From: Lachnospiraceae bacterium KM106-2
GTDB taxonomy: Bacteria > Bacillota > Clostridia > Lachnospirales > Lachnospiraceae
Reading direction: 5' to 3'
Length of the DNA: 64,000 nt
Assembly: GCA_009731425.1 (NCBI GenBank)
Contig: AP018794.1
Location: 4,079,501 to 4,143,500 of the forward strand
In this document: positions 7,119-17,328 of the stretch, in pieces
How positions within the stretch are numbered: the first letter of the stretch is position 1
Layout: each line of letters opens with the position of its first letter
Program-made: the position numbers and the translations under genes
Notes under the pieces: model-generated
The model's input: the letters and a program-made list of their open reading frames with translations, nothing else
What the model was told of the DNA's origin: nothing
Databases searched by the model: none

Positions 7119-9498
7119 CAGAATTTACTTAAATGAAGGATGGAAATATGCCAGTGAATATAAAAGTGAGATGATTGAAAGATCATATGACACAGGCAAG
7201 ATGGAGGCGGTTCGTCTTCCCCATACAAATAAAGTCCTTCCATTCAATGGTGCAGATGAATCAGAATATCAATTCGTCAGCTGTTACCGAAAAACTATTT
7301 TTGGAGAAGAAGCTTATCAAGGTAAGAATATACTCCTTACATTTGAAGGGGTTGCCCACATTGCAAAGGTGTATGTGAACGGAGAATTAATTTGTACTCA
7401 TAAGGGCGGATATACACCATTTACAGCAGATTTAACAGAGAGCCTCATTATGGGACAAGAAAATGAGATCGCAGTTGTTGTGGATAGTAGAGAAACTAAT
7501 AATATTCCTCCGTTCGGTAAAGTTGTTGATTATATGACTTACGGCGGTATTTATCGTGATGTTTATATGGAAGTGGTGAATCCACTTCATGTAACGGATG
7601 TGTATGTGAAGACAAGCCGTGTGCTTGATTCAGAAAAGGTTCTTGATATCGAATTTAGTGTCGATGGAGTCTGTGGTAACAGTATCGCGATGTTTGAAAT
7701 CCTTGATCAGGATAGAAATGTGATTGCCAGTGACAGAATGCAGTTAGTTCGAGAGAACGAAGCGAAGAGATTTACTTTAAAAGACGTAAAGCTATGGGAC
7801 ACAGAGAATCCCAATCTATACTATTGTAAGATCAGTTTATTTCAATCTACAGAGCTTGTAGATGAATATGAAGAGAGATTCGGTTTCCGCGAATGTAAAT
7901 TTACGGATAATGGTTTCTTCTTAAATGGCAAGAAAGTAAAATTACTCGGAGTTAATCGTCATCAAAGCTATCCATATGTAGGTTATGCAATGCCTAAGAG
8001 TATGCAGCAGTATGACGTAAAAATATTAAAAGAGGAATTGGGAGTGAATGCGGTTCGAACATCTCATTATCCTCAGTCGAGACATTTTATGAATGCATGT
8101 GATGAGATGGGACTTCTAGTATTTACAGAGCTTCCAGGTTGGCAGCATATTGGGGATGAGGAATGGAAAGCTTGTGCCATCGATCAATTGACAGAGATGG
8201 TATTAAATTATCGTAATCATCCATCCATCATTCTATGGGGAGCACGAATCAATGAGTCCATTGATGATGATGCTTTCTATGAGAAGACCAATGCAGTGGT
8301 TCATAAGTTGGATCCTACTAGACAGACAGGCGGCGTTCGCTACTTACAGAAGAGCCATTTATTAGAGGATGTATATACTTATAATGATTTCATACACCGT
8401 GGTAACAATCAAGGTGTCGATAAGATTGAGACAGTAACGGGATTAAAAGAGGTTCCTTATCTTGTATCCGAGTTCAATGGCCATATGTTCCCAACCAAGA
8501 GTTATGACTGTGAGGAACATCGTACGGAACATGCACTTCGTCATGTTAGAGTTATTAATGATATTTTCCACTATAACAAGATGTCAGGCGGTTTTGCATG
8601 GTGTATGTTCGATTATAATACACATAAAGATTTCGGAAGTGGGGATCGAATCTGTTACCATGGAATTATGGATATGTTCCGAAATCCCAAATTGGCAGCA
8701 AGTGTGTATGCTAGCCAGCAAGAAGAAAAGGTTGTTTGTACGTTAAATTCTTCTATGGATATCGGAGAACATCCAGCAAGTTATCGTGGAAACATTTATG
8801 CGTTTACTAATGCAGACAGTATTAAGTTATATAAAAATGATGAATTCGTAAGAGAATTCTATCCAAGCAGAGAGGTATTTGATGCAATTCCTCATCCACC
8901 GATCATCATTGATGATTTTATCGGATGTTTGTTAGAAGAGAAGGAAGGATACGATCATAAGACATCAGAGGGAATCAAATCTGTGATGTATGCCATTGAA
9001 AGATATGGACAAAATAACCTTCCATTAAAGTTTAAGCTAAAGATGCTTAGTATCATGCTTCGTAAGAAGCTTACATTTGAAGATGGATTTGAGATCTACC
9101 GCAAATATGTTGGAGATTGGGGTGGAGAAGTAGCAACATATCGTTTTGATGTGATCAAAGATGAGAAGGTTGTTGAATCGATCAAGAAATACCCAATGAA
9201 GAAATCGTATTTAGAGACTGTTGTAAGCAGTCATATATTAAAAGAGGAAAATTCCTATGATGTAGCAGAAATTCGAATTCGAGTAGTTGATGATAATGGC
9301 AATCCGGTAACGTATTGTCAGGATGCACTTTCATTATCCGTTTCAGAAGGTCTTGAAATCATCGGACCAAAAGCAGTTCCACTACAGGGGGGTATGTGCG
9401 GAACTTACGTGAAGACAGTTGGCAAAAAAGGAAAAGCAACACTTACGATTACAAGTTCCTTTATGGAAGAAAAAGTGATCGAGTTTGATGTAATGTAG
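7108..9498 (+). CDS. GH2 beta-galactosidase-like glycoside hydrolase
   Basis: 796 aa intracellular enzyme (no signal peptide) that hydrolyses a terminal beta-linked sugar. Domains in order: sugar-binding jelly roll (about 5-165), Ig-like domain (about 170-270), TIM barrel (about 272-545) and a C-terminal beta-rich region of about 230 residues. The acid/base Glu is E383 in WGARINES and the nucleophile is E455 in LVSEFNGH. GH2 also contains beta-glucuronidases and beta-mannosidases. The alpha-galactosidase and melibiose-type permease beside it favour a galactoside substrate, but this is inferred. Confidence 0.85.
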   Translation: MRNSRIYLNEGWKYASEYKSEMIERSYDTGKMEAVRLPHTNKVLPFNGADESEYQFVSCYRKTIFGEEAYQGKNILLTFEGVAHIAKVYVNGELICTHKGGYTPFTADLTESLIMGQENEIAVVVDSRETNNIPPFGKVVDYMTYGGIYRDVYMEVVNPLHVTDVYVKTSRVLDSEKVLDIEFSVDGVCGNSIAMFEILDQDRNVIASDRMQLVRENEAKRFTLKDVKLWDTENPNLYYCKISLFQSTELVDEYEERFGFRECKFTDNGFFLNGKKVKLLGVNRHQSYPYVGYAMPKSMQQYDVKILKEELGVNAVRTSHYPQSRHFMNACDEMGLLVFTELPGWQHIGDEEWKACAIDQLTEMVLNYRNHPSIILWGARINESIDDDAFYEKTNAVVHKLDPTRQTGGVRYLQKSHLLEDVYTYNDFIHRGNNQGVDKIETVTGLKEVPYLVSEFNGHMFPTKSYDCEEHRTEHALRHVRVINDIFHYNKMSGGFAWCMFDYNTHKDFGSGDRICYHGIMDMFRNPKLAASVYASQQEEKVVCTLNSSMDIGEHPASYRGNIYAFTNADSIKLYKNDEFVREFYPSREVFDAIPHPPIIIDDFIGCLLEEKEGYDHKTSEGIKSVMYAIERYGQNNLPLKFKLKMLSIMLRKKLTFEDGFEIYRKYVGDWGGEVATYRFDVIKDEKVVESIKKYPMKKSYLETVVSSHILKEENSYDVAEIRIRVVDDNGNPVTYCQDALSLSVSEGLEIIGPKAVPLQGGMCGTYVKTVGKKGKATLTITSSFMEEKVIEFDVM

Positions 9499-9528
9499 TG
9501 AAAGCGGATAGAAACAGGAGGAAAAGAT

Positions 9529-10872
9529 ATGAAGTTATCAGGAAGAGAAAAGGTCTCATATGGCCTCGGAGCAGTCGGCAAAGATATGGTTTATGCACTA
9601 GTATCAGGTTTTTTAATGTTTTATTATAACGATACGCTTCACATTAGTGCAACTTTTATCGGTTTAGTATTTATGGCAGCAAGAGTATTTGATGCATTTA
9701 ATGACCCTCTAATGGGAGTCGTTGTAGAAAAGACACATAGCAAAATGGGAAAATATCGTCCTTGGTTATTATCTGGTACCGTATTAAATGCAGCGATTCT
9801 ATTTGCCATGTTTAGTGTGCCGGAATCAGTAACTGGTACAAGCTTAAAGATTTATATTGCAGCAGCCTATGTATTATGGGGTGTTACGTATACAATGATG
9901 GATATCCCTTTCTGGTCAATGATCCCAGCAATTACAGATGCCGGACAAGATCGAGAAAATATGACTGTAATCGCAAGAAGTTGTGCGGGTGTTGGTAATG
10001 CCATCGCAACTATGTTTACGATCGAAGTCGTTAGAGTTCTTGGTGGTGGAAATTCAAGAATCGGTTATAAATGGTGTGCTTTAATTGCAGCTATCATCTT
10101 TGTTATTTTTGAATTGATCACAGTTGCCAATGTTAGAGAAAAACATGTTGAGAAAAAGGAAACTCCTAGTGTAAAAGATTTATTAAAAGCATTAATACAA
10201 AATGATCAAGCATTAGTAGTGGTTGTTGCGATCATCTTATTTAATGGTTCATTATATTTAACACAACAATTATCTTTATACTTCTTTAAATATTATTTAA
10301 ATCAATATAGTTTCTATACCATGTTCGCTGCGATCGGTGGTGCAACACAGATCATCGCTATGATGTTCTTCCCTGTATTACGTAAGAAATTCGGAAGAAT
10401 GAAGATCTTCGTAGGAAGTATCATTTGTGCGCTTGGCGGATATGCTACTTTATTTGCTTTAGCAAGTTTTGGAGTTAAAAACGTATATGTAATCTGTATT
10501 CCATCTATTTTCGTATTCTTTGGATTCGGTCTTATTACGGTATTAACAACTATTTTCTTAGCTGATACTGTAGACTATGGAGAATATAAAAATAATTCAA
10601 GAAATGAAAGTGTTATCTTCTCTATGCAGACATTCGTAGTTAAGTTAGCAAGTGCAATCTCTGCTTTGATCGCTGGTGTTGGTATTGATGTGATTCGATT
10701 AGATACCCAAGCAAAAGCGCAAACAGCAAGTACGTTATTTGGAATGCGTATTATCATGATGATCATCCCAATGATCGGTATTTTAGGTGCTATGTTATTT
10801 TTCCGTAGAAAATATAAATTATCTGAAACTTATCTTGAAGAAATCAGTCAGGAATTAAAAGAGAGGAACTAA
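9529..10872 (+). CDS. GPH-family (MelB-like) sugar:cation symporter
   Basis: 447 aa, about 12 membrane helices. The N-terminus (GREKVSYGLGAVGKDMVYAL) and the loop GVVVEKTHSKMGKYRPWLL are characteristic of the glycoside-pentoside-hexuronide family. It sits between GH2 and GH36 genes with gaps of 30 and 2 bases, so it probably imports the oligosaccharide that both enzymes cut in the cytoplasm. Likely substrates are galactosides such as melibiose or raffinose-type sugars; this follows from the neighbours, not from specific residues. Confidence 0.9.
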   Translation: MKLSGREKVSYGLGAVGKDMVYALVSGFLMFYYNDTLHISATFIGLVFMAARVFDAFNDPLMGVVVEKTHSKMGKYRPWLLSGTVLNAAILFAMFSVPESVTGTSLKIYIAAAYVLWGVTYTMMDIPFWSMIPAITDAGQDRENMTVIARSCAGVGNAIATMFTIEVVRVLGGGNSRIGYKWCALIAAIIFVIFELITVANVREKHVEKKETPSVKDLLKALIQNDQALVVVVAIILFNGSLYLTQQLSLYFFKYYLNQYSFYTMFAAIGGATQIIAMMFFPVLRKKFGRMKIFVGSIICALGGYATLFALASFGVKNVYVICIPSIFVFFGFGLITVLTTIFLADTVDYGEYKNNSRNESVIFSMQTFVVKLASAISALIAGVGIDVIRLDTQAKAQTASTLFGMRIIMMIIPMIGILGAMLFFRRKYKLSETYLEEISQELKERN

Positions 10873-10874
10873 GC

Positions 10875-13208
10875 ATGATTACACAAAATGACAAAGTCTT
10901 TGGACTTCATACAAAGAACACATCTTACTGCTTTCGTGTATTAGAGAGCGGACATTTAGAACATCTTCATTATGGACGTAAAATTCGTATGGAAGACGGT
11001 TATCTTCCATTAGTAGAAGAAAGAACATTTGTTGAAGGAAATGCGATTGCCTATGACAATCAATATCCTGGCTTATCATTTGAAAATATGTGTCTTGAGG
11101 TTTCTACCCTTGGAACAGGCGATGTAAGAGAACCAATGGTTCAGCTTACTTATGCAGATGGTTCTACAACTTCAGATTTTCGATATGATTCTCATGAGAT
11201 CCTAGAAGAGATGGAAGATAGAGAAACGCTTCCAGGCTCTTATGGAACCTGTGAAACATTAAAGATGAAATTAAAAGATGCGAATCATAATGTATGGCTT
11301 TATCTTTATTATCAGGTCTATGAAGAATGTGACGTGATCACAAGAAGTGCAAAGATCGTAAATGAAGAGAAAGAAGCAATCCAATTAAATCGTTTCTTAA
11401 GTAACCAAGTAGATTTTGATGAAAATCGTTTTGAGCTATTAACATTCCACGGAAGCTGGACCAATGAAATGAATCGTGACACAGTTTCCTTAACTCATGG
11501 TATTTACGTGAATGATTCCAAGACAGGTACTTCTTCGAATCGCTCGAATCCTCTTATGATCTTAAAAGATGAGGATGCTAGCGAAGATTATGGTGATTGC
11601 TATGGATTCAACTTAATTTATAGTGGAAATCATTTTGAAGCAGTAGAAGTAACTGGTTATGAAAAGGTTCGTTTCTTATCAGGTATTCAACCAAATGGAT
11701 TTTCTTATGAACTTAATATGGGCGAAGCATTTGAGTCTCCAGAGGCTATTATGACATTCTCTCATGAAGGGTTAAATGAGATGAGCCACCATATGCATGC
11801 ATTCGTTCAGGATCATGTTGTACGTGGACCATGGAGAACGAAAGAGCGTCCGATCCTAATTAATAGTTGGGAGAGTTTTTATTTTGACTATAATCAAAGT
11901 AAGTTATTAAAGCTTGCAAAACAGGCTAAGAGTGCAGGCGTTGAACTATTTGTTATCGATGATGGCTGGTTTGGTGAAAGAAACAGTGATGATTGTTCTC
12001 TTGGTGACTGGGATGTGAATCCGAAGAAATTCCCTGGTGGATTAATGGACTTCACAAAGAAGATCAAGGCATTAGATATGGAAGTTGGTATCTGGATCGA
12101 GCCAGAAATGGTCAACGAGAAGAGTAAGTTATATGAAGAGCATCCAGACTGGATCGTTGGAATTCCAAATCAGAGACAAGCACTGGGAAGAAATCAATAT
12201 ATTCTTGATCTTACAAGAAGTGAGGTAAGAGATCATATTGTAGCAAAGATCTGTGCTTTATTAGAAACATCTGGAGTATCTTATGTAAAATGGGATATGA
12301 ATCGTATCTTTACTGACCAATATTCGATCAGCTTACCTGCTAATCGTCAAGGAGAGTTCATGCATCGCTATGTGATGGGACTTTATGAAGTGTTAGGTAG
12401 AATTACAAGCAGATTCCCTGAAGTATTATTAGAAAGCTGTGCAGCTAGTGGAAATCGTTTTGATCTTGGTATGCTTTGTTACTCACAACAGATCTGGGCA
12501 AGCGATAATACAGATGCTGTCTGCCGCGCAAGAATTCAATATGGTTATTCTTATGGATATCCAATGTCTGCACTTGCTTGTCATGTATCTTCCTGTCCAA
12601 ATCATCAGACATTACGAAACACACCATTTGAGACTAGATTTCAAGTAGCAGCCTTTGGTGTACTCGGATATGAGTGTAATATTGCGGAGTTAAGTTCTTT
12701 TGAATTAGAACAGATGAAAGAGCAGATCCGTTTCTATAAAGAGAATCGAAAGAATCTTCAGTTTGGTACGTTCTATCGTAGTGAAGATAGTACAAAAGGC
12801 AACTATCAATGGATTACTGTATCAAAAGATCAAAGAAAAGCATATGCATTCTTGATGCAAAAAGAGATTCATGCTCATCATGCGGCATGTAAATTAAAGG
12901 TACGTGGATTAAATAAAGAATTCATTTATGAACTTAAGAATCGTCCATTGAAATTCAGTATCAAAGATTTTGGAAGCCTTGTAAATACAGTATCACCAGT
13001 TCATATTAAGAAGGATTCCATTGCTGAGAGTATTGCAGATCGCTTTGTTAAAATGGATTCAGAGAAGGAACATAAAGTAGCATCTGGTGATGTATTTATG
13101 TATGGCGGAGTTAAACTGCGTCCTTCCTTCTGTGGAGTAGGATATAATGAAAATACACGATTCTTTACCGAATATGGTTCAAGAATTTATGTAATTCAAG
13201 CAATTTAA
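10875..13208 (+). CDS. GH36 alpha-galactosidase
   Basis: 777 aa cytoplasmic alpha-galactosidase that releases terminal alpha-1,6-galactose from melibiose, raffinose or galactomannan oligosaccharides. It has an N-terminal beta-supersandwich (about 1-320), a TIM barrel starting at the conserved NSWESFYFDY, and a C-terminal beta-sheet domain. The nucleophile is D474 in VKWDMNR and the acid/base is D544 in WASDNTDA. CSQQ and SCPNHQ-type loops typical of the family are present. The start ATG is 3 bases after the permease stop. Confidence 0.93.
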   Translation: MITQNDKVFGLHTKNTSYCFRVLESGHLEHLHYGRKIRMEDGYLPLVEERTFVEGNAIAYDNQYPGLSFENMCLEVSTLGTGDVREPMVQLTYADGSTTSDFRYDSHEILEEMEDRETLPGSYGTCETLKMKLKDANHNVWLYLYYQVYEECDVITRSAKIVNEEKEAIQLNRFLSNQVDFDENRFELLTFHGSWTNEMNRDTVSLTHGIYVNDSKTGTSSNRSNPLMILKDEDASEDYGDCYGFNLIYSGNHFEAVEVTGYEKVRFLSGIQPNGFSYELNMGEAFESPEAIMTFSHEGLNEMSHHMHAFVQDHVVRGPWRTKERPILINSWESFYFDYNQSKLLKLAKQAKSAGVELFVIDDGWFGERNSDDCSLGDWDVNPKKFPGGLMDFTKKIKALDMEVGIWIEPEMVNEKSKLYEEHPDWIVGIPNQRQALGRNQYILDLTRSEVRDHIVAKICALLETSGVSYVKWDMNRIFTDQYSISLPANRQGEFMHRYVMGLYEVLGRITSRFPEVLLESCAASGNRFDLGMLCYSQQIWASDNTDAVCRARIQYGYSYGYPMSALACHVSSCPNHQTLRNTPFETRFQVAAFGVLGYECNIAELSSFELEQMKEQIRFYKENRKNLQFGTFYRSEDSTKGNYQWITVSKDQRKAYAFLMQKEIHAHHAACKLKVRGLNKEFIYELKNRPLKFSIKDFGSLVNTVSPVHIKKDSIAESIADRFVKMDSEKEHKVASGDVFMYGGVKLRPSFCGVGYNENTRFFTEYGSRIYVIQAI

Positions 13209-13218
13209 GATTGGTTAA

Positions 13219-13262
13219 AAAAGAGAGGATCCCATCTAAGTGATGAGACCCTCCCTTTTTTA
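13219..13262 (+). terminator. Terminator of the galactosidase operon
   Basis: A G-rich arm (GAGAGGATCCCATC) pairs with GATGAGACCCTCCC with a few mismatches, followed by TTTTTT. Confidence 0.65.
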
Positions 13263-13298
13263 TTCATGGGAACAACTTGGATCGCGAGTGAATTTACG

Positions 13299-15032
13299 TT
13301 AATCATTAAATTCGATGGAATATTCGCTATAGTAAGTACTGTAAGTGAAAGAGGAGCCAAAAGATCGACCGGTTGCATTAGCTAAGTCTGTAATAGCAGA
13401 GCTAAACGCGTCAAAATTGGCAGGAAGGCAGGTAAATGTAATCTTAGTAGATTTCCCTGACTGTGCATAAAAAAGTGCTCTTAATTCCTCTTCTGAGGCA
13501 ACATAGACATTTTTAGTCAGTTGTTCTGTTAGAGAAATTGTAGTGACCTTATAATTATGACCTAAGTTATCAGTCTCAAGTCTAGTGATCCCACGACCGT
13601 TTTGCATAGCCGCGGCTGCAAGAATATCAGTTGCATTGGCAATCTGATCGGCTGAATAAAGTAGAGTCATAGTCTTTACTCCAGATTGTCCATATAGCTC
13701 ATTAAACTTCGCTTTTAGTCCTTCTGGAGAGCTTGCAAGCGCTTTTTTATACTGAGAAGATAGGTTGTAAGAGATTATTTTATACTTTCCATAGGTTTTC
13801 ATTGTTGGTGTACCAGCAGAATAACCTTTGGATAATGCATACTTTTCAAAGTAGCTGTTAAACGTACTTGCATTTTCTTTTTTACAGAAGTAGTTCACCC
13901 AAAAATAATGATCTGAGGAAAGCTGTTTTTGAAATACCTTTTCAAGTTCGGTTTTGTTTGCTACAAAACTTCTATCTTTGTTGTCTGGTAAGGAGTAGGT
14001 TACATATTGATAGTTTCCTTTTGTTCCACATTTTAGATAGCTTTTCGATAGTTCGAATCCTTTTGAAGCGGCTAATTCATTTAGCTTTGCTACAAATTTC
14101 TTTTCATTGCTCTTTTTAAAGGCAAATGAGATTTCGGTAGGATTTTTCTTATATTGGTTCTGAAAGCTTTTTTCAATCATAGATACAGATTTAGCAAATT
14201 TACCGCCATATCCGTAGAGAAGGTAATCCCCTCCTTTTGCTGAGCCTACTTTCGTATCCCATAGATGGGTTTTTAGTAATATTTCATCATTGATGAGAAA
14301 ATAGCTATGTTCCACAAAGGATTTTGGCTGATTAATTGGATCATCCCAAGTGACATCTACCCAATAATACTTCCCATATAGTTTGATACGATTCCATGCG
14401 TGATTCATAGGAAGGCTGGTAACAATTTCGCAAGGAACGTTTAATTCATCCATAAAGAGCTTAAATGTCTGGGCATAACCTTCACAAACCGCTGTCTTTG
14501 TAAATAAAAGATCACCAGGATTATAAGAAGATGCTGGTCTGTTGGACCTTTTATCATATTCACAGTTAAGAACCATATAGTCGTGGATGGCTTTGATCTG
14601 CTCCACTTTACTCATGGAGGAGTTTGTCTGTGATTTAATAATACTTCTTACCTTCTTTTTGATGTCATTTCTTGTATAGCTGTTATTTGTTACCTGAACT
14701 TTTAATTTTTTTGCAATCTTGGAATCGGATTTACTTTTTATTGTTATGTATGTAGTTCCAACCTTCTTAGCTGTAATTTTTCCTTTTGTATTGATGGTTG
14801 CTATTTGGGGCTTTGAACTGGAAAAGGTAACTTTCTGATTAGCCAAAGAGGGGGTAATCTTATATTGGAGCGTCTTCGTCTGTCCTTTTTTTAAGGTGAG
14901 CGATTGCCCCTTTAGATTGGTAAACTGAATTTTCTTTGAATTAGATGCTGCTTGAACGAGCTGGGTATTTCCCATAAGTAGAATAATACTAAATAGGAAA
15001 AAATAGATTCGTAGTTTCTTTGTCAATTTCAT
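13299..15032 (-). CDS. Secreted transglutaminase-like protein with Ig-like domain and C-terminal repeats
   Basis: 577 aa exported protein. A signal peptide (about 1-28, VQAAS cleavage region) is followed by a bacterial Ig-like (Big_2) domain (about 34-115). A transglutaminase-like cysteine-peptidase domain (about 135-260) has an intact triad: C183 in AVCEGYA, H211 in NHAWN and D226 in VDVTWDDP. Residues 285-577 consist of four diverged copies of a 65-75 residue unit: helix, strand, helix, then a YxxxxYxL-like strand. The cleaved or cross-linked substrate is unknown; such domains in Clostridia act at the cell surface. The start follows GGAGACAAG. Confidence 0.82.
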   Translation of the reverse strand: MKLTKKLRIYFFLFSIILLMGNTQLVQAASNSKKIQFTNLKGQSLTLKKGQTKTLQYKITPSLANQKVTFSSSKPQIATINTKGKITAKKVGTTYITIKSKSDSKIAKKLKVQVTNNSYTRNDIKKKVRSIIKSQTNSSMSKVEQIKAIHDYMVLNCEYDKRSNRPASSYNPGDLLFTKTAVCEGYAQTFKLFMDELNVPCEIVTSLPMNHAWNRIKLYGKYYWVDVTWDDPINQPKSFVEHSYFLINDEILLKTHLWDTKVGSAKGGDYLLYGYGGKFAKSVSMIEKSFQNQYKKNPTEISFAFKKSNEKKFVAKLNELAASKGFELSKSYLKCGTKGNYQYVTYSLPDNKDRSFVANKTELEKVFQKQLSSDHYFWVNYFCKKENASTFNSYFEKYALSKGYSAGTPTMKTYGKYKIISYNLSSQYKKALASSPEGLKAKFNELYGQSGVKTMTLLYSADQIANATDILAAAAMQNGRGITRLETDNLGHNYKVTTISLTEQLTKNVYVASEEELRALFYAQSGKSTKITFTCLPANFDAFSSAITDLANATGRSFGSSFTYSTYYSEYSIEFND

Positions 15033-15189
15033 ATACTTGTCTCCTCATTTGTAATAAATCTTATTTCATTATACGAGATTTCTGGGAGGATAAAGTATGT
15101 AAAAAATGGTAAAAATAAAGCCTGTCCTATAGTGATATGACTATAAAACAGACTTTGTGGATGATGAATCTACAATTTCATCTCCATTA

Positions 15190-15582
15190 TTATCGATAAA
15201 AATTACATTCTTTTAACATGCTAAGAGCGTGAATCATATCTTTTCCAATATGTATATTTGCTCCGTTGGGATTAAGAATAAAGCCAGATAAGTTAGATAC
15301 ATCCTTTAGTATGCGTTCACTTAAAGTAGAATAGGTAAGTATCTCGATTGGTGCGGAATGGTCATTGAACCATTTCTCGAGCTCTTCATGGTCTGTAAAA
15401 GCGAGATAAGTTTTGTGATGACTATTGTTTTCAAAGCGCGTTTCAATGGTTGCAGTTAAAAATGTAGATGTTACTAGCTCTTGAAAAAAGCGATCTTTAA
15501 TTTCGTCATCATTTGTATGAAGTAATGAATTTAGTAAGTTTGATAAGTTCTCATTATCAATCTTGGTACTTGTTTCATACAT
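15190..15582 (-). CDS. SseB-like domain protein
   Basis: 130 aa soluble protein. The central part (AFTDHEELEKWFNDHSAPIEILTYSTL) and the end (GFILNPNGANIHIGKDMI) resemble the N-terminal domain of SseB family proteins, whose role is poorly defined in Firmicutes. The ATG at 15582 is preferred because AGAAGGAGA stands right before it; an upstream in-frame ATG would include the ribosome site. It appears to be a single-gene unit. Confidence 0.6.
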   Translation of the reverse strand: MYETSTKIDNENLSNLLNSLLHTNDDEIKDRFFQELVTSTFLTATIETRFENNSHHKTYLAFTDHEELEKWFNDHSAPIEILTYSTLSERILKDVSNLSGFILNPNGANIHIGKDMIHALSMLKECNFYR

Positions 15583-15712
15583 GGTATTCTCCTTCTTCAT
15601 AATCACATGTTTGAATAGTTTTTTTAGTTACATATGTTTAATGTACCATAATTTTTTCAAATTGTATAGAAAAAAATACATGTTCATATTGTTTTTATAA
15701 TTATTAACAAGC

Positions 15713-15750
15713 AAAAAAGACGACATTACAATGGTGTAATGTCGTCTTTT
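15713..15750 (-). terminator. Strong 16 bp terminator hairpin, usable on both strands
   Basis: AAAAGACGACATTACA, a four-base loop and TGTAATGTCGTCTTTT form a perfect stem. Read on the minus strand it ends the symporter transcript with a run of T. Confidence 0.85.
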
Positions 15751-15765
15751 AGATGGATTAGTAAG

Positions 15766-15788
15766 GTACGTACGGGGAGTGTACGTAC
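15766..15788 (-). repeat. Small GTACGTAC hairpin at the symporter stop codon
   Basis: GTACGTAC, a 7-base loop (GGGGAGT) and GTACGTAC directly follow the stop of the symporter gene. It has no T run of its own. It might protect the mRNA end or be incidental. Confidence 0.4.
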
Positions 15789-17140
15789 TAAAATTTAATT
15801 AATCCAAATGCACTTAAAATGGAACTGATTAAAATTGCAATTAAGAATAATGGTGCAATATATTTAATACAAATAACAAATGTGTTTTCTCTTTTGAATT
15901 GAGAGGAGAGTTTTACCTCTTCAATAATTGTTTCAACCCCGATGACTTTGGATACGAAGTAACAAGTAAGTAATGCTGCGATCGGCATTAATACTGAATT
16001 TGTAACAAAATCAAAGAAATCAAGAATTGACATGCCTAGAGGTGTTATATTACTCCAGATTCCATAACCAAAGGAACAAGGAATTCCGATCAGAACGGTA
16101 AGAACACCCATGATAAGGCAGCTAGTCGTACGTTTCCAATGGAAGCGATCCATAAATACAGAAATACTTGCTTCCATTAGTGAGATTGCACTTGTTATGG
16201 CTGCGAAAAATACTAATAGGAAGAAAATACATCCAATTATGTTGCCTAAGCCCATATTTGCAAACACTTTAGGAAGTGTAATAAACATAAGGCCGGCACC
16301 TGCTTTTAATGAAGAAGCATCGCCGCCAGAGAAGGCAAATACAGCTGGAATGATCATTAGACCAGCAACAAAAGCGATACCAACATCGAAGAATTCAATT
16401 TGTTTTACGCTAGATTCCATATCTAAATCTTTATTCATATAGGAACCATAAGCAACTAATATACCCATTGCAATTGATAGTGAATAAAACATCTGTCCCA
16501 TTGCTGCAACCACTGTCATGATTGAGAAGTTTGAGAAGTTAGGGATTAGGTAATATTTTAATCCAGCCAATGCACCAGGTCTTGTAACCGAATAAACCGC
16601 AATGATTACAGACAGTAAAGCGAGCATTGGCATGAGGAATTTACTTACTCGTTCAATTCCTTTTACTCCAAGTAATACGAAGATAAAGGTTGCCACAATA
16701 AAGATGACCATCCAGATCAATGGTTCTACTTCACTAGAGATATAGTTGGTAAAGAAATCGTTCTGAGCAGCTTCCATTACTCCGCCTTTTAGGAAGAAAG
16801 CGAAATATTTCAATACCCATCCACCGATTACACAGTAATATGGAACGATCAAGATAGGGATAATTCCATTTATGACACCGATAAAACTATGTTTTTTGCT
16901 TAATTTTTGATAAGCCGAGATTGCACTTAATCCAGTCTTACGTCCGAGAGCAGTTTCAGCGATAACTAATGTGAAACCAAAACTAACCGTTAATAAAATA
17001 TATACGAGAAGGAAGATCCCACCTCCGTATTTTGCAGCAAGATATGGAAAACGCCAAATATTTCCGAGACCTACAGCAGACCCTGCAACAGCCATAATAT
17101 AACCGATTCGCCCAGAAAAGCTTCCTCTTGTTGTATTCAT
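15788..17140 (-). CDS. Sodium-dependent neurotransmitter:sodium symporter (NSS/SNF) family transporter
   Basis: 450 aa LeuT-fold transporter that imports an amino acid or similar amine with Na+. The first helix holds the family signature with the unwound Na+ site (GSAVGLGNIWRFPYLAAKYGGG), and about 11 to 12 hydrophobic helices follow. The start ATG follows GGGGGA. A divergent promoter pair lies between it and the patatin gene. The substrate cannot be read from the sequence; bacterial homologues include tryptophan, tyrosine and leucine carriers. Confidence 0.92.
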   Translation of the reverse strand: MNTTRGSFSGRIGYIMAVAGSAVGLGNIWRFPYLAAKYGGGIFLLVYILLTVSFGFTLVIAETALGRKTGLSAISAYQKLSKKHSFIGVINGIIPILIVPYYCVIGGWVLKYFAFFLKGGVMEAAQNDFFTNYISSEVEPLIWMVIFIVATFIFVLLGVKGIERVSKFLMPMLALLSVIIAVYSVTRPGALAGLKYYLIPNFSNFSIMTVVAAMGQMFYSLSIAMGILVAYGSYMNKDLDMESSVKQIEFFDVGIAFVAGLMIIPAVFAFSGGDASSLKAGAGLMFITLPKVFANMGLGNIIGCIFFLLVFFAAITSAISLMEASISVFMDRFHWKRTTSCLIMGVLTVLIGIPCSFGYGIWSNITPLGMSILDFFDFVTNSVLMPIAALLTCYFVSKVIGVETIIEEVKLSSQFKRENTFVICIKYIAPLFLIAILISSILSAFGLIKF

Positions 17141-17216
17141 AATTCTTCCCCCTTTTCAAGTATGTAGCAGTTTAAATTATTAAAGTATTACCGCAAAAAA
17201 TATATGTGTAGGTCAC

Positions 17217-17245
17217 ATAATATAATTAAATGCGACAAATGTCAA
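17217..17245 (-). promoter_or_regulatory. Sigma-A promoter of the NSS transporter gene
   Basis: On the minus strand, TTGACA (17245-17240), 17 bases, then TATTAT (17222-17217). Confidence 0.7.
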
Positions 17246-17251
17246 TATAAA

Positions 17252-17281
17252 TTGACAAATAAATACCAGTAAAAATATGGT
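17252..17281 (+). promoter_or_regulatory. Probable promoter of the patatin gene
   Basis: TTGACA (17252-17257), 18 bases, then TATGGT (17276-17281). It is divergent from the symporter promoter, with only six bases between the two -35 boxes. Confidence 0.5.
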
Positions 17282-17328
17282 AACCATCGTTTCTTCTTTC
17301 TCATATATTAGCAATGGAAGGAGGAAGT

